Source: Chromatiales bacterium
GTDB lineage: Bacteria; Pseudomonadota; Gammaproteobacteria; UBA6429; Thiohalophilaceae
Length of the DNA: 11,244 bases
Assembly (NCBI GenBank): GCA_024641465.1
Contig: JAHEDB010000036.1
Location: forward strand, 1-11,244
Direction of reading: 5' to 3'
Part shown: positions 1 through 6,018 of the stretch, piece by piece
Layout: every line of letters starts with the position of its first letter
Numbering within the stretch: position 1 is the stretch's first letter
Position numbers and translations under genes: made by a program
Notes under the pieces: model-generated
What the model was told of the DNA's origin: nothing
The model's database searches: none
What the model saw: the letters and a program-made list of their open reading frames with translations, nothing else

Positions 1-392
1 AGGGCCTGCAGGCCGGAGGCGCAATTGCGTTGTACGGTCCAGGCCGGGACGTGCTTGCCACAACCCAGGCGCAGGGCAATGACGCGGGCGATATTCGCCT
101 CATCGGGACCGGGCATGACGCAACCGACCACCACCTCATCGATATCCGACGGTTCAAAGGGTTGTCGAGCCAGCAAGGGCAGGGCGCAGCCGACGGCAAG
201 ATCCGCCGCCGGGAACGGCCCGGGTTTGCCTTTTGCCTTAAGAAAGGGCGTGCGGGACCCATCAACGATATAAACCGTCCGACCATTGCCATAGGCGTTT
301 TGCTTTGTCGCCACGGAACGGTTGTTTACCGCGGGTGTATCTGCTGTCTCTGCGGGCTTTTTCTTTACTGTTGTTGTTTTTTTATCGGTCAC
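1..392 (-). CDS. fadI: Thiolase (acetyl-CoA C-acyltransferase, FadI-type), N-terminal part
   Basis: This is the 5' part of a thiolase, which performs the last, thiolytic step of fatty-acid beta-oxidation (3-ketoacyl-CoA plus CoA gives acetyl-CoA and a shortened acyl-CoA). The reading frame runs from a GTG at 392 off the left edge; 130 codons are visible. After a lysine- and threonine-rich N-terminal tail (about residues 1-35) the thiolase fold starts at VYIVDGSRTPF (40-50). The catalytic nucleophile lies in NCASG, Cys124. The GTG start is chosen because AAGGAG sits 8 nt upstream (complement of 401-406) and no ATG is available in frame before the fold begins. The start lies 2 nt after the stop codon of the acyl-CoA dehydrogenase, so the two are surely cotranscribed and probably translationally coupled. 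The FadI assignment over other thiolases rests on the FadE neighbour and the long N-terminus; an acetoacetyl-CoA thiolase cannot be excluded from this fragment. Confidence 0.88.
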   Translation of the reverse strand, partial: MTDKKTTTVKKKPAETADTPAVNNRSVATKQNAYGNGRTVYIVDGSRTPFLKAKGKPGPFPAADLAVGCALPLLARQPFEPSDIDEVVVGCVMPGPDEANIARVIALRLGCGKHVPAWTVQRNCASGLQA

Positions 393-394
393 CC

Positions 395-2662
395 TCAGGT
401 CTCCTTACCAAGATTAAAAGGAAAATCGTCGACTTGAATTACATCACTACGCGCCGCTTCCGCATCACGCAAAGTTTTGGCTTCGTCCTTGCTTATAATA
501 CTCTCTGCCACGCCTTTATCAATCAGTGCATCCATACCACCAATCCCCGCATCAAAACCACGTGTTCCCTGACGCAAGCGTTTTTCGATGGGTTCGGCCC
601 TGACGACTTTCTGCAAGGCATCTTCCAGTCGTCCAATCGGTTCATCCATATCCGTTGGAGCGAACATGCCGACGGTCAGACGATCACGCGTGGCTGAAGG
701 GGTCAGGATGATATTTGCCACCTGGTGTCCCAGTTTGTCACTGGGCTGCATGAAGCAACGACCCCAGGGGAAGACCAGCCAGCGTAATACATACATGACG
801 GGACGATAGGGCATGTTTTTCAGGAAGCCGTCCAGCGCCGTCTGGATGTTGTACAGGCAGCGATCACAACTCCAGCGTAACAGCGGAATGTCTTCCTTGG
901 GGCGGCCCTGATCCTCAAACCGCTTTAACACCGCCGAGGCCAGATAGAGTTCACTGAGTACATCACCCAGGCGACCGGAGAGTTTTTCCCGGCGCTTTAA
1001 CGAACCACCCAGGGTCATCAGGGCCACGTCGGAGACAAAGGCGAAGGCCGAACTCATACGGGTCAGCTTTTGATAATAGCGACGGGTGACGCCATGACCG
1101 GGTGTAGGAATAAGGTGCCCACCGGTCAAGCCATGGAACAGTGAGCGCCCCAGGTTACGGATCACGAAATAGACGTGTGCAGTGAAGGCGCGATCAAACT
1201 TGGTCAGTGATACCTTGTGATCGAGTTCGGCCATGGCCTCCATTTCCTGGAAAATATACGGATGGCTGCGGATCGCCCCCTGACCGAAGATGATCATGCT
1301 GCGGGTCAGGATGTTGGCCCCCTCGACCGTGATACTGATCGGCAGGGACTGGTAGATACGACCGATGGTATTGCGCGGCCCGAGACAGATCCCGGCGCCA
1401 CCTTGCACGTCCATGGCATCATTAATAATTTGCCGCATGCCTTCCGTCAGGTGGTATTTGACGATGGCCGAGATCACCGAGGGTTTTTCCCCCATGTCCA
1501 GACCACTGAGGGTGAGGGTGCGGGCTGCATCCAGCATATAAGTGATACCGGCAATCCGTGCCAGGGCCTCTTCCACCCCTTCGAAGCGGCCAATGGGCAT
1601 TTTGAACTGGCGGCGCACACGGGCATAGCCCCCCACCACACGACTGCACAACTTGCCGGCGCCGACGCTCAGCGCGGGCAGGGAGATCGAGCGACCGTCA
1701 GACAGGCATTCCATCAGCATGCGCCAGCCCTGACCGACGCGGTCCGGGCCACCGATGATCCAGTCCATGGGGATAAAGACATCCTTGCCCCAGTTCGGCC
1801 CGTTCATGAACACCATGTTGAGTGGCATGTGACGACGACCAATATGCACGCCCGGATGATCGGTTGGGATCAGGGCCAGGGTAATGCCGAGATTGTCCTT
1901 GTCACCCATCAGGTGGTCGGGGTCATAGAGCTTGAAGGCCAGGCCAAGGATCGTAGCCACCGGACCCAGGGTGATATAGCGCTTGTTCCAGGTCAGCTTG
2001 ATACCCATGACGTTCTTTTTACCGTCAAAGTCCTGTTTACAAACGATACCGTAATCGGGAATGGCGCCGGCATCGCTACCGGCGTCCGGTGCGGTGAGGG
2101 CGAAACAGGGGACCTCCTGGCCCTTGGCGAGACGCGGCAGATAGTGATCCTTTTGTTGTTGGGTGCCGTATTCCATGATCAGTTTGCCCGGTCCCAACGA
2201 GTTGGGCACCATCACGGTCACCGCCGCCGAGATACTGCGTGTGGCAATCTTCATCACCACGGCGGAGTGGGCAAGATTGGTGTAGTCCAGCCCACCGTAT
2301 TTCTTGGGGATGATCATGCTCATAAAACCGTTGTCTTTGATGAACTGCCAGACCTCCTTGGGCAGGTCATAATCTTCATTGGTGATCTTCCAGTCATCGA
2401 GCATTTTACAGAGCTGTTCCACTGGCCCGTCGATATAGGCCTGTTCTTCCGCGCTGAGTTTGGACGGTGGCACCGCGAGGAGTTTTTTCCATTTGGGTTT
2501 ACCGCTGAACAGATCCCCGTCCCACCACACCGTGCCGGCATCGATGGCCTCGCGTTCGGTCTGAGACATGGCGGGGGTAACTTTTTTGAAAAGTTTCAAC
2601 AGCGGTTCACTGATCCACTTGAGTTTGAAACTTTGTTCTGTGTTGCGGGTTTGATCGTCCAT
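395..2662 (-). CDS. fadE: Acyl-CoA dehydrogenase, FadE family
   Basis: FAD-dependent acyl-CoA dehydrogenase for the first oxidation step of fatty-acid beta-oxidation (acyl-CoA to trans-2-enoyl-CoA). At 755 residues it has the length of the FadE group (E. coli FadE is about 814) rather than the roughly 380 of ordinary acyl-CoA dehydrogenases. Numbered from the ATG at 2662, the FAD/substrate motif LTAPDAGSD is at 189-197, and the likely catalytic base is Glu447 in TVEGANILTR, aligned by motif with the YEGT glutamate of the family. The C-terminal third (from about 475, including RLVVFPxG-like and LLTPSATRDRL-like stretches) matches the FadE-specific C-terminal domain (DUF1974). Two starts are possible: ATG at 2668 lies only 2 nt from the AAGGA box (complement of 2671-2675), whereas ATG at 2662 has 8 nt spacing, so 2662 is preferred. 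Middle gene of the DUF830-fadE-fadI group. Confidence 0.9.
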   Translation of the reverse strand: MDDQTRNTEQSFKLKWISEPLLKLFKKVTPAMSQTEREAIDAGTVWWDGDLFSGKPKWKKLLAVPPSKLSAEEQAYIDGPVEQLCKMLDDWKITNEDYDLPKEVWQFIKDNGFMSMIIPKKYGGLDYTNLAHSAVVMKIATRSISAAVTVMVPNSLGPGKLIMEYGTQQQKDHYLPRLAKGQEVPCFALTAPDAGSDAGAIPDYGIVCKQDFDGKKNVMGIKLTWNKRYITLGPVATILGLAFKLYDPDHLMGDKDNLGITLALIPTDHPGVHIGRRHMPLNMVFMNGPNWGKDVFIPMDWIIGGPDRVGQGWRMLMECLSDGRSISLPALSVGAGKLCSRVVGGYARVRRQFKMPIGRFEGVEEALARIAGITYMLDAARTLTLSGLDMGEKPSVISAIVKYHLTEGMRQIINDAMDVQGGAGICLGPRNTIGRIYQSLPISITVEGANILTRSMIIFGQGAIRSHPYIFQEMEAMAELDHKVSLTKFDRAFTAHVYFVIRNLGRSLFHGLTGGHLIPTPGHGVTRRYYQKLTRMSSAFAFVSDVALMTLGGSLKRREKLSGRLGDVLSELYLASAVLKRFEDQGRPKEDIPLLRWSCDRCLYNIQTALDGFLKNMPYRPVMYVLRWLVFPWGRCFMQPSDKLGHQVANIILTPSATRDRLTVGMFAPTDMDEPIGRLEDALQKVVRAEPIEKRLRQGTRGFDAGIGGMDALIDKGVAESIISKDEAKTLRDAEAARSDVIQVDDFPFNLGKET

Positions 2663-2685
2663 ACTCATAATCCTTACCTAGAATG

Positions 2686-3645
2686 TTAGTTTGATTGACG
2701 CGTGTTTTGTTTGGGTGACGGACTGTTTGATGAGTCCTTTTCGGCAGAGATATCAATTTCGACAGTCTTAAAGGTTGGAAATTCATTATTCTTTGCCGGC
2801 TTGACTCGCTCATGTGATGTCTTTACATAGCAGTCATTCAGGTCGTTACAATAAACCTCTTCGTTTTCCCACGGCAGTCGCTTATAGATGCTGACGTCGT
2901 CCAGCCCAAAAAATGGATATTTGATAATGTCGAAATAGGGTGAGTAATCAAAATCCTTGGGTGTATACAGTCGGGGATTACGCTGGAACAGGCGGATCTT
3001 GCCGTTTGGTGTTTTTTCCGCAAAGGGCATGATCGGGAACTTCACCGAGTGAAAGGCCTCAGCCAGCATGGTCGAACAAACGGTGCGGGTCTGTTTGCCG
3101 GGATGCTTGGCGAACAGGCTGGAGCGCCAGCGGCGCGGTAAGAATGAATAGGGAAACATAAAGCGCAACAGGTCGAGGATCTGGCGTACATCATAATCCA
3201 TACCGATCTGATTGATGGCATAGGCAATGACCTGCATCGCATCGATAGGTGACAGGTTCTTGGGCCGGCAAATCCGGATATGTTCATCTTTATATTTGTC
3301 GATACAACTAATGATGGTGCCCTCGCCGAGCAGGGCCTCAATCACCAGCTGGTCATGCGGGTCGCCTTTATAATTGGCACTGACCCTGGCGCGCAGGATC
3401 GGGTTATGGATATCGTGCAGACGACCGATGTAAAGCATGGAATGGGTCCATGGACTCTGGGTGGCGAGTTTGATGACCTCGGAGACATGACTGCGTCCCT
3501 CGGTGAGCAGGACATCGCAGGGACGCAACTCATAGCAAAGCCGATCAAAGTCATACAGGGGGGTGCTGTTGGGCGCCGGCGGCTCTTCCTTCATTAGCGA
3601 TTGGGTAATCCACTGGCTGATCTTTCTTCTCAGACCAATCTCCAT
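2686..3645 (-). CDS. YiiX/DUF830-type permuted NlpC/P60-like (peptidase C92) protein
   Basis: A 319-residue protein of the circularly permuted papain-like group (YaeF/YiiX, DUF830). Members have a Cys-His active site, and some relatives act as amidases or acyltransferases. The family layout is clear: a start-of-domain segment LRPCDVLL (40-47), a histidine in SPWTHSMLYIG (His68), an acidic residue in VIEALLGEG (Glu103), the GMDYD turn (148-152) and a cysteine in RTVCSTMLAEAF (Cys190). His68 and Cys190 are therefore the probable catalytic pair. No signal peptide or membrane segment is visible, so it is probably cytoplasmic or peripheral. The last 60 or so residues are hydrophilic and Ser/Asn-rich and look disordered. 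ATG at 3645 is preceded by GAGGA with a 4-nt spacer. It ends 23 nt before fadE, so it belongs to the beta-oxidation operon; an acyl-lipid or acyl-CoA related hydrolase role is inference only. Confidence 0.75.
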   Translation of the reverse strand: MEIGLRRKISQWITQSLMKEEPPAPNSTPLYDFDRLCYELRPCDVLLTEGRSHVSEVIKLATQSPWTHSMLYIGRLHDIHNPILRARVSANYKGDPHDQLVIEALLGEGTIISCIDKYKDEHIRICRPKNLSPIDAMQVIAYAINQIGMDYDVRQILDLLRFMFPYSFLPRRWRSSLFAKHPGKQTRTVCSTMLAEAFHSVKFPIMPFAEKTPNGKIRLFQRNPRLYTPKDFDYSPYFDIIKYPFFGLDDVSIYKRLPWENEEVYCNDLNDCYVKTSHERVKPAKNNEFPTFKTVEIDISAEKDSSNSPSPKQNTRQSN

Positions 3646-3760
3646 TTTATCCTCATTATATATATGCCCAAGTCAACCATTTGAGCTTGCATACTCTTAT
3701 AAATATAGCTTAGTGCGTGATCAGTATAATCAAGCTGTCAACGATAAAAATTAATACAGG

Positions 3761-4906
3761 TCAAACAGCTGCATACTTATCGGCAAGTTTGATCGCGGTC
3801 TCAAGACTGTTTAATGAAGTATAAAAATGCGGGGAATAGCGGACGCCACCGCCACGAGAAGCACACATGACACCTAGGCGCATCAAATGCTGGTACAGGG
3901 TGATTGATTCAATATTATTGTGGGTAAAGGTGACGATACCGGCATAACGGCCGTTTTGAGTTGATGTCATGATCCGCAGGTTTTGACTTTGTTGTATCAA
4001 CTCAAAGATCGCTTCAGTGCGACTGAGTAAGGTCTGCTCAATCTTGTCCATACCGACCTCCAATAACAGGGAGATGCTCGCACGCAGGGCATGGCTGCAC
4101 AACATATTGGGGCTGCCACATTCAAAGCGCCGCGCCGTGCTGGCGGGTTGCCAGTCGCTGCGGGAAAAGTCATGGGCATGTTCCACCATGTGCCAGCCGT
4201 ACTGATGTAATTGCAGTTGTTCGCGTAACTCGGCACGACAATAAAACAGCGCCAGCCCTTCCGGCCCCAGCATCCACTTGTGGCCATCGGCCATAACAAA
4301 ATCGGCCTGGCAGGCCTGCACATCAAATTGCACCGCGCCGATACTCTGGATGGCATCGACACAGAACAGGATCTGGTTTGCTCGGCAATGTCGGCCGAGG
4401 GTGTCAAGATCCATTCGCAACCCCGAGGCATATTGTACGGAACTGATGGCGAGCAGGCGGGTGCGGTTGTCGCAGGCATTGATCAGGGCAAGCTCGGGTG
4501 TCGCGGCGGAATACAGATCGACCTTTTTCACTTCAACCCCATAGCGGGCCAGTGACTCCCAGACGATCCGGTTGGAAGGGAATTCCTCATCGCTGATCAC
4601 CACATTGTCACCGGCCTGCCAACTTAAGCCATAGGCCACCACGGACAGGGCCTCCGAGGTATTTTTTAACAGGGCGATATCGTCTTTAGATGGGGCGTTG
4701 ATCAAACCGGCGAGCATCGACCGCAGCTCGGTTTCATGTTCCATCCATTGCAGATAATTCTTAGAACCGATAGTCGCGTTTTCCTCGGCAAAGTCCTGCA
4801 CGGCCTGTTTGGTGCGTTGCGGCCAGGGGGCGACGGCGGCATGGTTCAGATAAATAATATCCTGCTGTAAACCAAATTCCCTGCTGGCATGTTCATCAAT
4901 ATGCAT
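3761..4906 (-). CDS. Class V PLP-dependent aminotransferase, substrate unknown
   Basis: A 381-residue fold-type I, class V aminotransferase-like enzyme (the group of cysteine desulfurases, isopenicillin-N epimerase-like proteins and kynureninase). Visible landmarks: YLNHAAVAP (19-27) near the N-terminus, the phosphate-contacting segment KNTSEAL (81-87), Asp184 in VDAIQSIG that would pair with the pyridine nitrogen, Lys210 in ADGHKWMLGPEG as the Schiff-base lysine, and a C-terminal GGGVRYSPHFYTS (352-364) with Arg356 placed to bind a substrate carboxylate. The RxSPHFY ending is that of the epimerase/kynureninase-like branch. I do not see the mobile Cys loop that would identify a SufS-type desulfurase, although Cys348 lies nearby. 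ATG at 4906 has no recognisable ribosome binding site; a stronger in-frame alternative was not found before the conserved N-terminus. It is divergent from nasT, and a gap of 115 bp separates it from the DUF830 gene downstream. Confidence 0.82.
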   Translation of the reverse strand: MHIDEHASREFGLQQDIIYLNHAAVAPWPQRTKQAVQDFAEENATIGSKNYLQWMEHETELRSMLAGLINAPSKDDIALLKNTSEALSVVAYGLSWQAGDNVVISDEEFPSNRIVWESLARYGVEVKKVDLYSAATPELALINACDNRTRLLAISSVQYASGLRMDLDTLGRHCRANQILFCVDAIQSIGAVQFDVQACQADFVMADGHKWMLGPEGLALFYCRAELREQLQLHQYGWHMVEHAHDFSRSDWQPASTARRFECGSPNMLCSHALRASISLLLEVGMDKIEQTLLSRTEAIFELIQQSQNLRIMTSTQNGRYAGIVTFTHNNIESITLYQHLMRLGVMCASRGGGVRYSPHFYTSLNSLETAIKLADKYAAV

Positions 4907-4961
4907 GATTGTTTATTTTTAAGTTGGTAAACTAGGCACGTTAATCCCAGTAAAACAGGCG

Positions 4962-5009
4962 TGAACCATACTGGTGCAATACCCGAACGCGAAGAACCGT
5001 ATGTGTGCA
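4962..5009 (+). promoter_or_regulatory. Pair of NtrC-like enhancer sites upstream of nasT
   Basis: Two 17-bp sites resemble the NtrC consensus TGCACC-N5-GGTGCA. Site 1 (4962-4978) reads TGAACC-ATACT-GGTGCA, 11 of 12 defined bases. Site 2 (4993-5009) reads AGAACC-GTATG-TGTGCA, 9 of 12. Their centres (4970 and 5001) are 31 bp apart, three helical turns, as expected for cooperative NtrC binding. They lie about 128 and 97 bp upstream of the start site predicted from the sigma-54 promoter. A short palindrome TCAAC-N5-GTTGA (5037-5051) lies in the AT-rich stretch between enhancer and promoter. Confidence 0.7.
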
Positions 5010-5071
5010 TTATCGTTATACTTCTGTTTAGTATAGTCAACAAGTAGTTGAAAAGTAATGAATATAAAAGT

Positions 5072-5087
5072 TGGCATCTTAATTGCC
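5072..5087 (+). promoter_or_regulatory. Sigma-54 (RpoN) promoter of nasT
   Basis: TGGCAT-CTTAA-TTGCC matches the -24/-12 consensus TGGCAC-N5-TTGCW with two mismatches. The essential GG (5073-5074) and GC (5085-5086) are at the required 10-bp separation. Transcription would start near 5098, about 27 nt before the nasT ATG. With the NtrC-like sites upstream this predicts nitrogen-limitation control. Confidence 0.75.
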
Positions 5088-5124
5088 GTATCTGATTCAA
5101 GATACTGGATTTTGTTTGTAAACC

Positions 5125-5709
5125 ATGGCTGAGAAACTCAGGGTGATGCTGGTCGATGAAGACCCGGGCCGCTCCGCCGTACTGGAAAGGGCGTTGCAGG
5201 ATAACGGTTACGATGTCGTGGCGCGTATCGGCACCAAAGAGGATTTGCTCGGTCGGGTCCGCACCATACAGCCAGACATGATTATTATCGATATGCAGTC
5301 GCCGGATCGGGACACGCTGGAATCCATGCATACGATCAATCGTGAACAACCCAAGCCGATTGTGATGTTTGCCGAGAAGAGTGACAAGGCGACTATCGCC
5401 GAGGCAGTCAGGGCCGGGGTCAGCGCCTATGTCGTGGATGGACTGAATGCCAGGCGTATCCAGCCGATCATGGAGGTGGCGATAGCGCGCTTCCAGGAGT
5501 TTCAGGCCCTGAAAGGCGAGCTGGCGAGGACCAAATCAGACCTTGCCGATCGCAAGCTCATCGACAAGGCCAAGGGCATCATCATGACGCAGCGTAAGTG
5601 CACGGAGGATGAGGCCTATAAGGCCTTGCGTAAACTGGCGATGGATCGGAATGAAAAACTGGCCGATGTCGCCAAAAGCGTCATCGAAGTGGCAAAACTT
5701 TTTATGTGA
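5125..5709 (+). CDS. nasT: NasT, ANTAR-domain antitermination regulator of nitrate assimilation
   Basis: A 194-residue response-regulator-like protein that binds leader RNA rather than DNA. In characterised NasS-NasT systems (for example Azotobacter vinelandii, Paracoccus denitrificans) NasT prevents termination in nitrate/nitrite assimilation leaders unless NasS sequesters it. The N-terminal receiver-like domain (about 5-120) keeps the acidic pocket (Asp11, Asp13) and Asp56 in IIIDMQSPD. It lacks the usual Lys of phosphorylated receivers: the segment reads GVSAYVVDGL (98-107). This is usual in the NasT/AmiR group, where partner binding rather than phosphorylation gives control. A helical linker (about 120-142) leads to the ANTAR domain (about 143-192, DRKLIDKAKGIIM and the following helices). 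The start codon has no strong ribosome binding site. Two probable RNA targets are in this window, before nasS and before nrtA. The neighbour downstream is its partner nasS, 292 nt away. Confidence 0.92.
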   Translation: MAEKLRVMLVDEDPGRSAVLERALQDNGYDVVARIGTKEDLLGRVRTIQPDMIIIDMQSPDRDTLESMHTINREQPKPIVMFAEKSDKATIAEAVRAGVSAYVVDGLNARRIQPIMEVAIARFQEFQALKGELARTKSDLADRKLIDKAKGIIMTQRKCTEDEAYKALRKLAMDRNEKLADVAKSVIEVAKLFM

Positions 5710-5852
5710 AGGGTACCTCTAAAAATTCAATTAAGCAGATGATGGCAAGGCGAAAACAAGCGAAAAAGCGCAGTTTACTCGAAGTAAATGAGCATTTTGA
5801 GCTTGATTTCAACGCAGCCAGCGCTGCTTCAGTGGATTTTTAGAGGTGCCCT
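5710..5852 (+). mobile_element. 143-bp MITE-like element with 17-bp terminal inverted repeats
   Basis: The segment begins directly after the nasT stop codon with AGGGTACCTCTAAAAAT (5710-5726) and ends with ATTTTTAGAGGTGCCCT (5836-5852), which are inverted copies with one mismatch. Inside are a hairpin TTTACT-CGA-AGTAAA (5774-5788) and an inverted pair GCAGC/GCTGC (5814-5827). It has no credible coding content. This is the form of a non-autonomous transposable element or dispersed repeat. The interior resembles repeats I recall from gammaproteobacterial genomes, which is memory and not a search. No clear target-site duplication is visible (flanks TGTGA and AAAGT). In RNA the two ends could pair into a long stem between nasT and nasS. 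Confidence 0.65.
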
Positions 5853-5860
5853 AAAGTCTG

Positions 5861-5929
5861 TGACCCAACGGCGGGTCATGATAGACAGAGATTCTGACCG
5901 AAGCCGGTCGAAATGGGCAAAGGCGTCTA
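5861..5929 (+). promoter_or_regulatory. ANTAR-type two-hairpin RNA leader before nasS
   Basis: P1 is a perfect 6-bp stem TGACCC/GGGTCA (5861-5866 with 5873-5878) closing the hexaloop AACGGC. P2 is a weaker 5-bp stem TGGGC/GTCTA (5914-5918 with 5925-5929, two G-U pairs) closing the hexaloop AAAGGC. Both loops carry A at position 1 and G at position 4, the hallmark of ANTAR-protein RNA targets. A third small stem GACC/GGTC (5896-5909) sits between them. P2 uses the bases that form the 5' arm of the following terminator, so P2 and terminator exclude one another. NasT, encoded just upstream, is the obvious ligand, making this an autoregulatory switch inside the nasTS operon. Confidence 0.7.
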
Positions 5930-5969
5930 ATCTTGCTGCTGTTTTTGCATCAAGGCTGGACGCTTTTTT
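5919..5969 (+). terminator. Intrinsic terminator (attenuator) upstream of nasS
   Basis: GCGTC (5923-5927) pairs with GACGC (5959-5963), then CTTG (5932-5935) with CAAG (5951-5954) and TGC (5937-5939) with GCA (5947-5949), followed by six T (5964-5969). AAA at 5919-5921 can extend the stem into the T run across one bulged G. It begins within the AAAGGC loop of the ANTAR P2 hairpin, so it forms only when P2 does not. In the off state transcription would stop after nasT and nasS would not be made. Confidence 0.72.
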
Positions 5970-5982
5970 GTTGGGAGAAAAA

Positions 5983-6018
5983 ATGCTGCATGAAATAAAA
6001 GATGATGGAAAAGACTAA
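5983..6018 (+). CDS. Possible 11-codon leader ORF overlapping the nasS start
   Basis: ATG at 5983 has a strong ribosome binding site GGGAG (5973-5977, 5-nt spacer) just after the attenuator T run. It encodes MLHEIKDDGKD and stops at 6016-6018, overlapping the first 17 nt of nasS in another frame. The ATG codons of nasS (6002, 6005) have no ribosome binding site, so ribosomes loaded here may be what delivers nasS translation. Alternatively, removal of one A from the AAAA run at 5997-6000 would fuse this ATG in frame to nasS, giving the same strong site a direct role. That would mean a sequence error or slippage. No homology is claimed for the peptide. Confidence 0.4.
   Translation: MLHEIKDDGKD

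Noticed and set aside
1217..2689. 490-codon open frame on the plus strand opposite fadE
   Set aside because: It is fully antisense to a well-conserved acyl-CoA dehydrogenase. The product is His/Gly/Asp-rich with no recognisable domain, typical of a shadow frame in GC-rich codon usage.
3646..3760. Promoter for the DUF830-fadE-fadI group
   Set aside because: The minus strand has a TTGACA and TATACT/TATAAT-like boxes, but none at 16-18 bp spacing, so no promoter is called. Readthrough from the aminotransferase gene is equally possible.
5896..5909. GACC/GGTC hairpin as the P2 of the nasS leader
   Set aside because: Its six-base loop would be GAAGCC, closed further by a G-C pair, and lacks A at position 1. 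The AAAGGC hairpin at 5914-5929 fits the rule, overlaps the terminator and matches the nrtA leader.
5788..6018. 76-codon open frame spanning the repeat element and the nasS leader
   Set aside because: It starts inside the MITE-like element and runs through the hairpins and terminator, and has no ribosome binding site. Only its last 11 codons, with their own strong site, are kept as a possible leader ORF.
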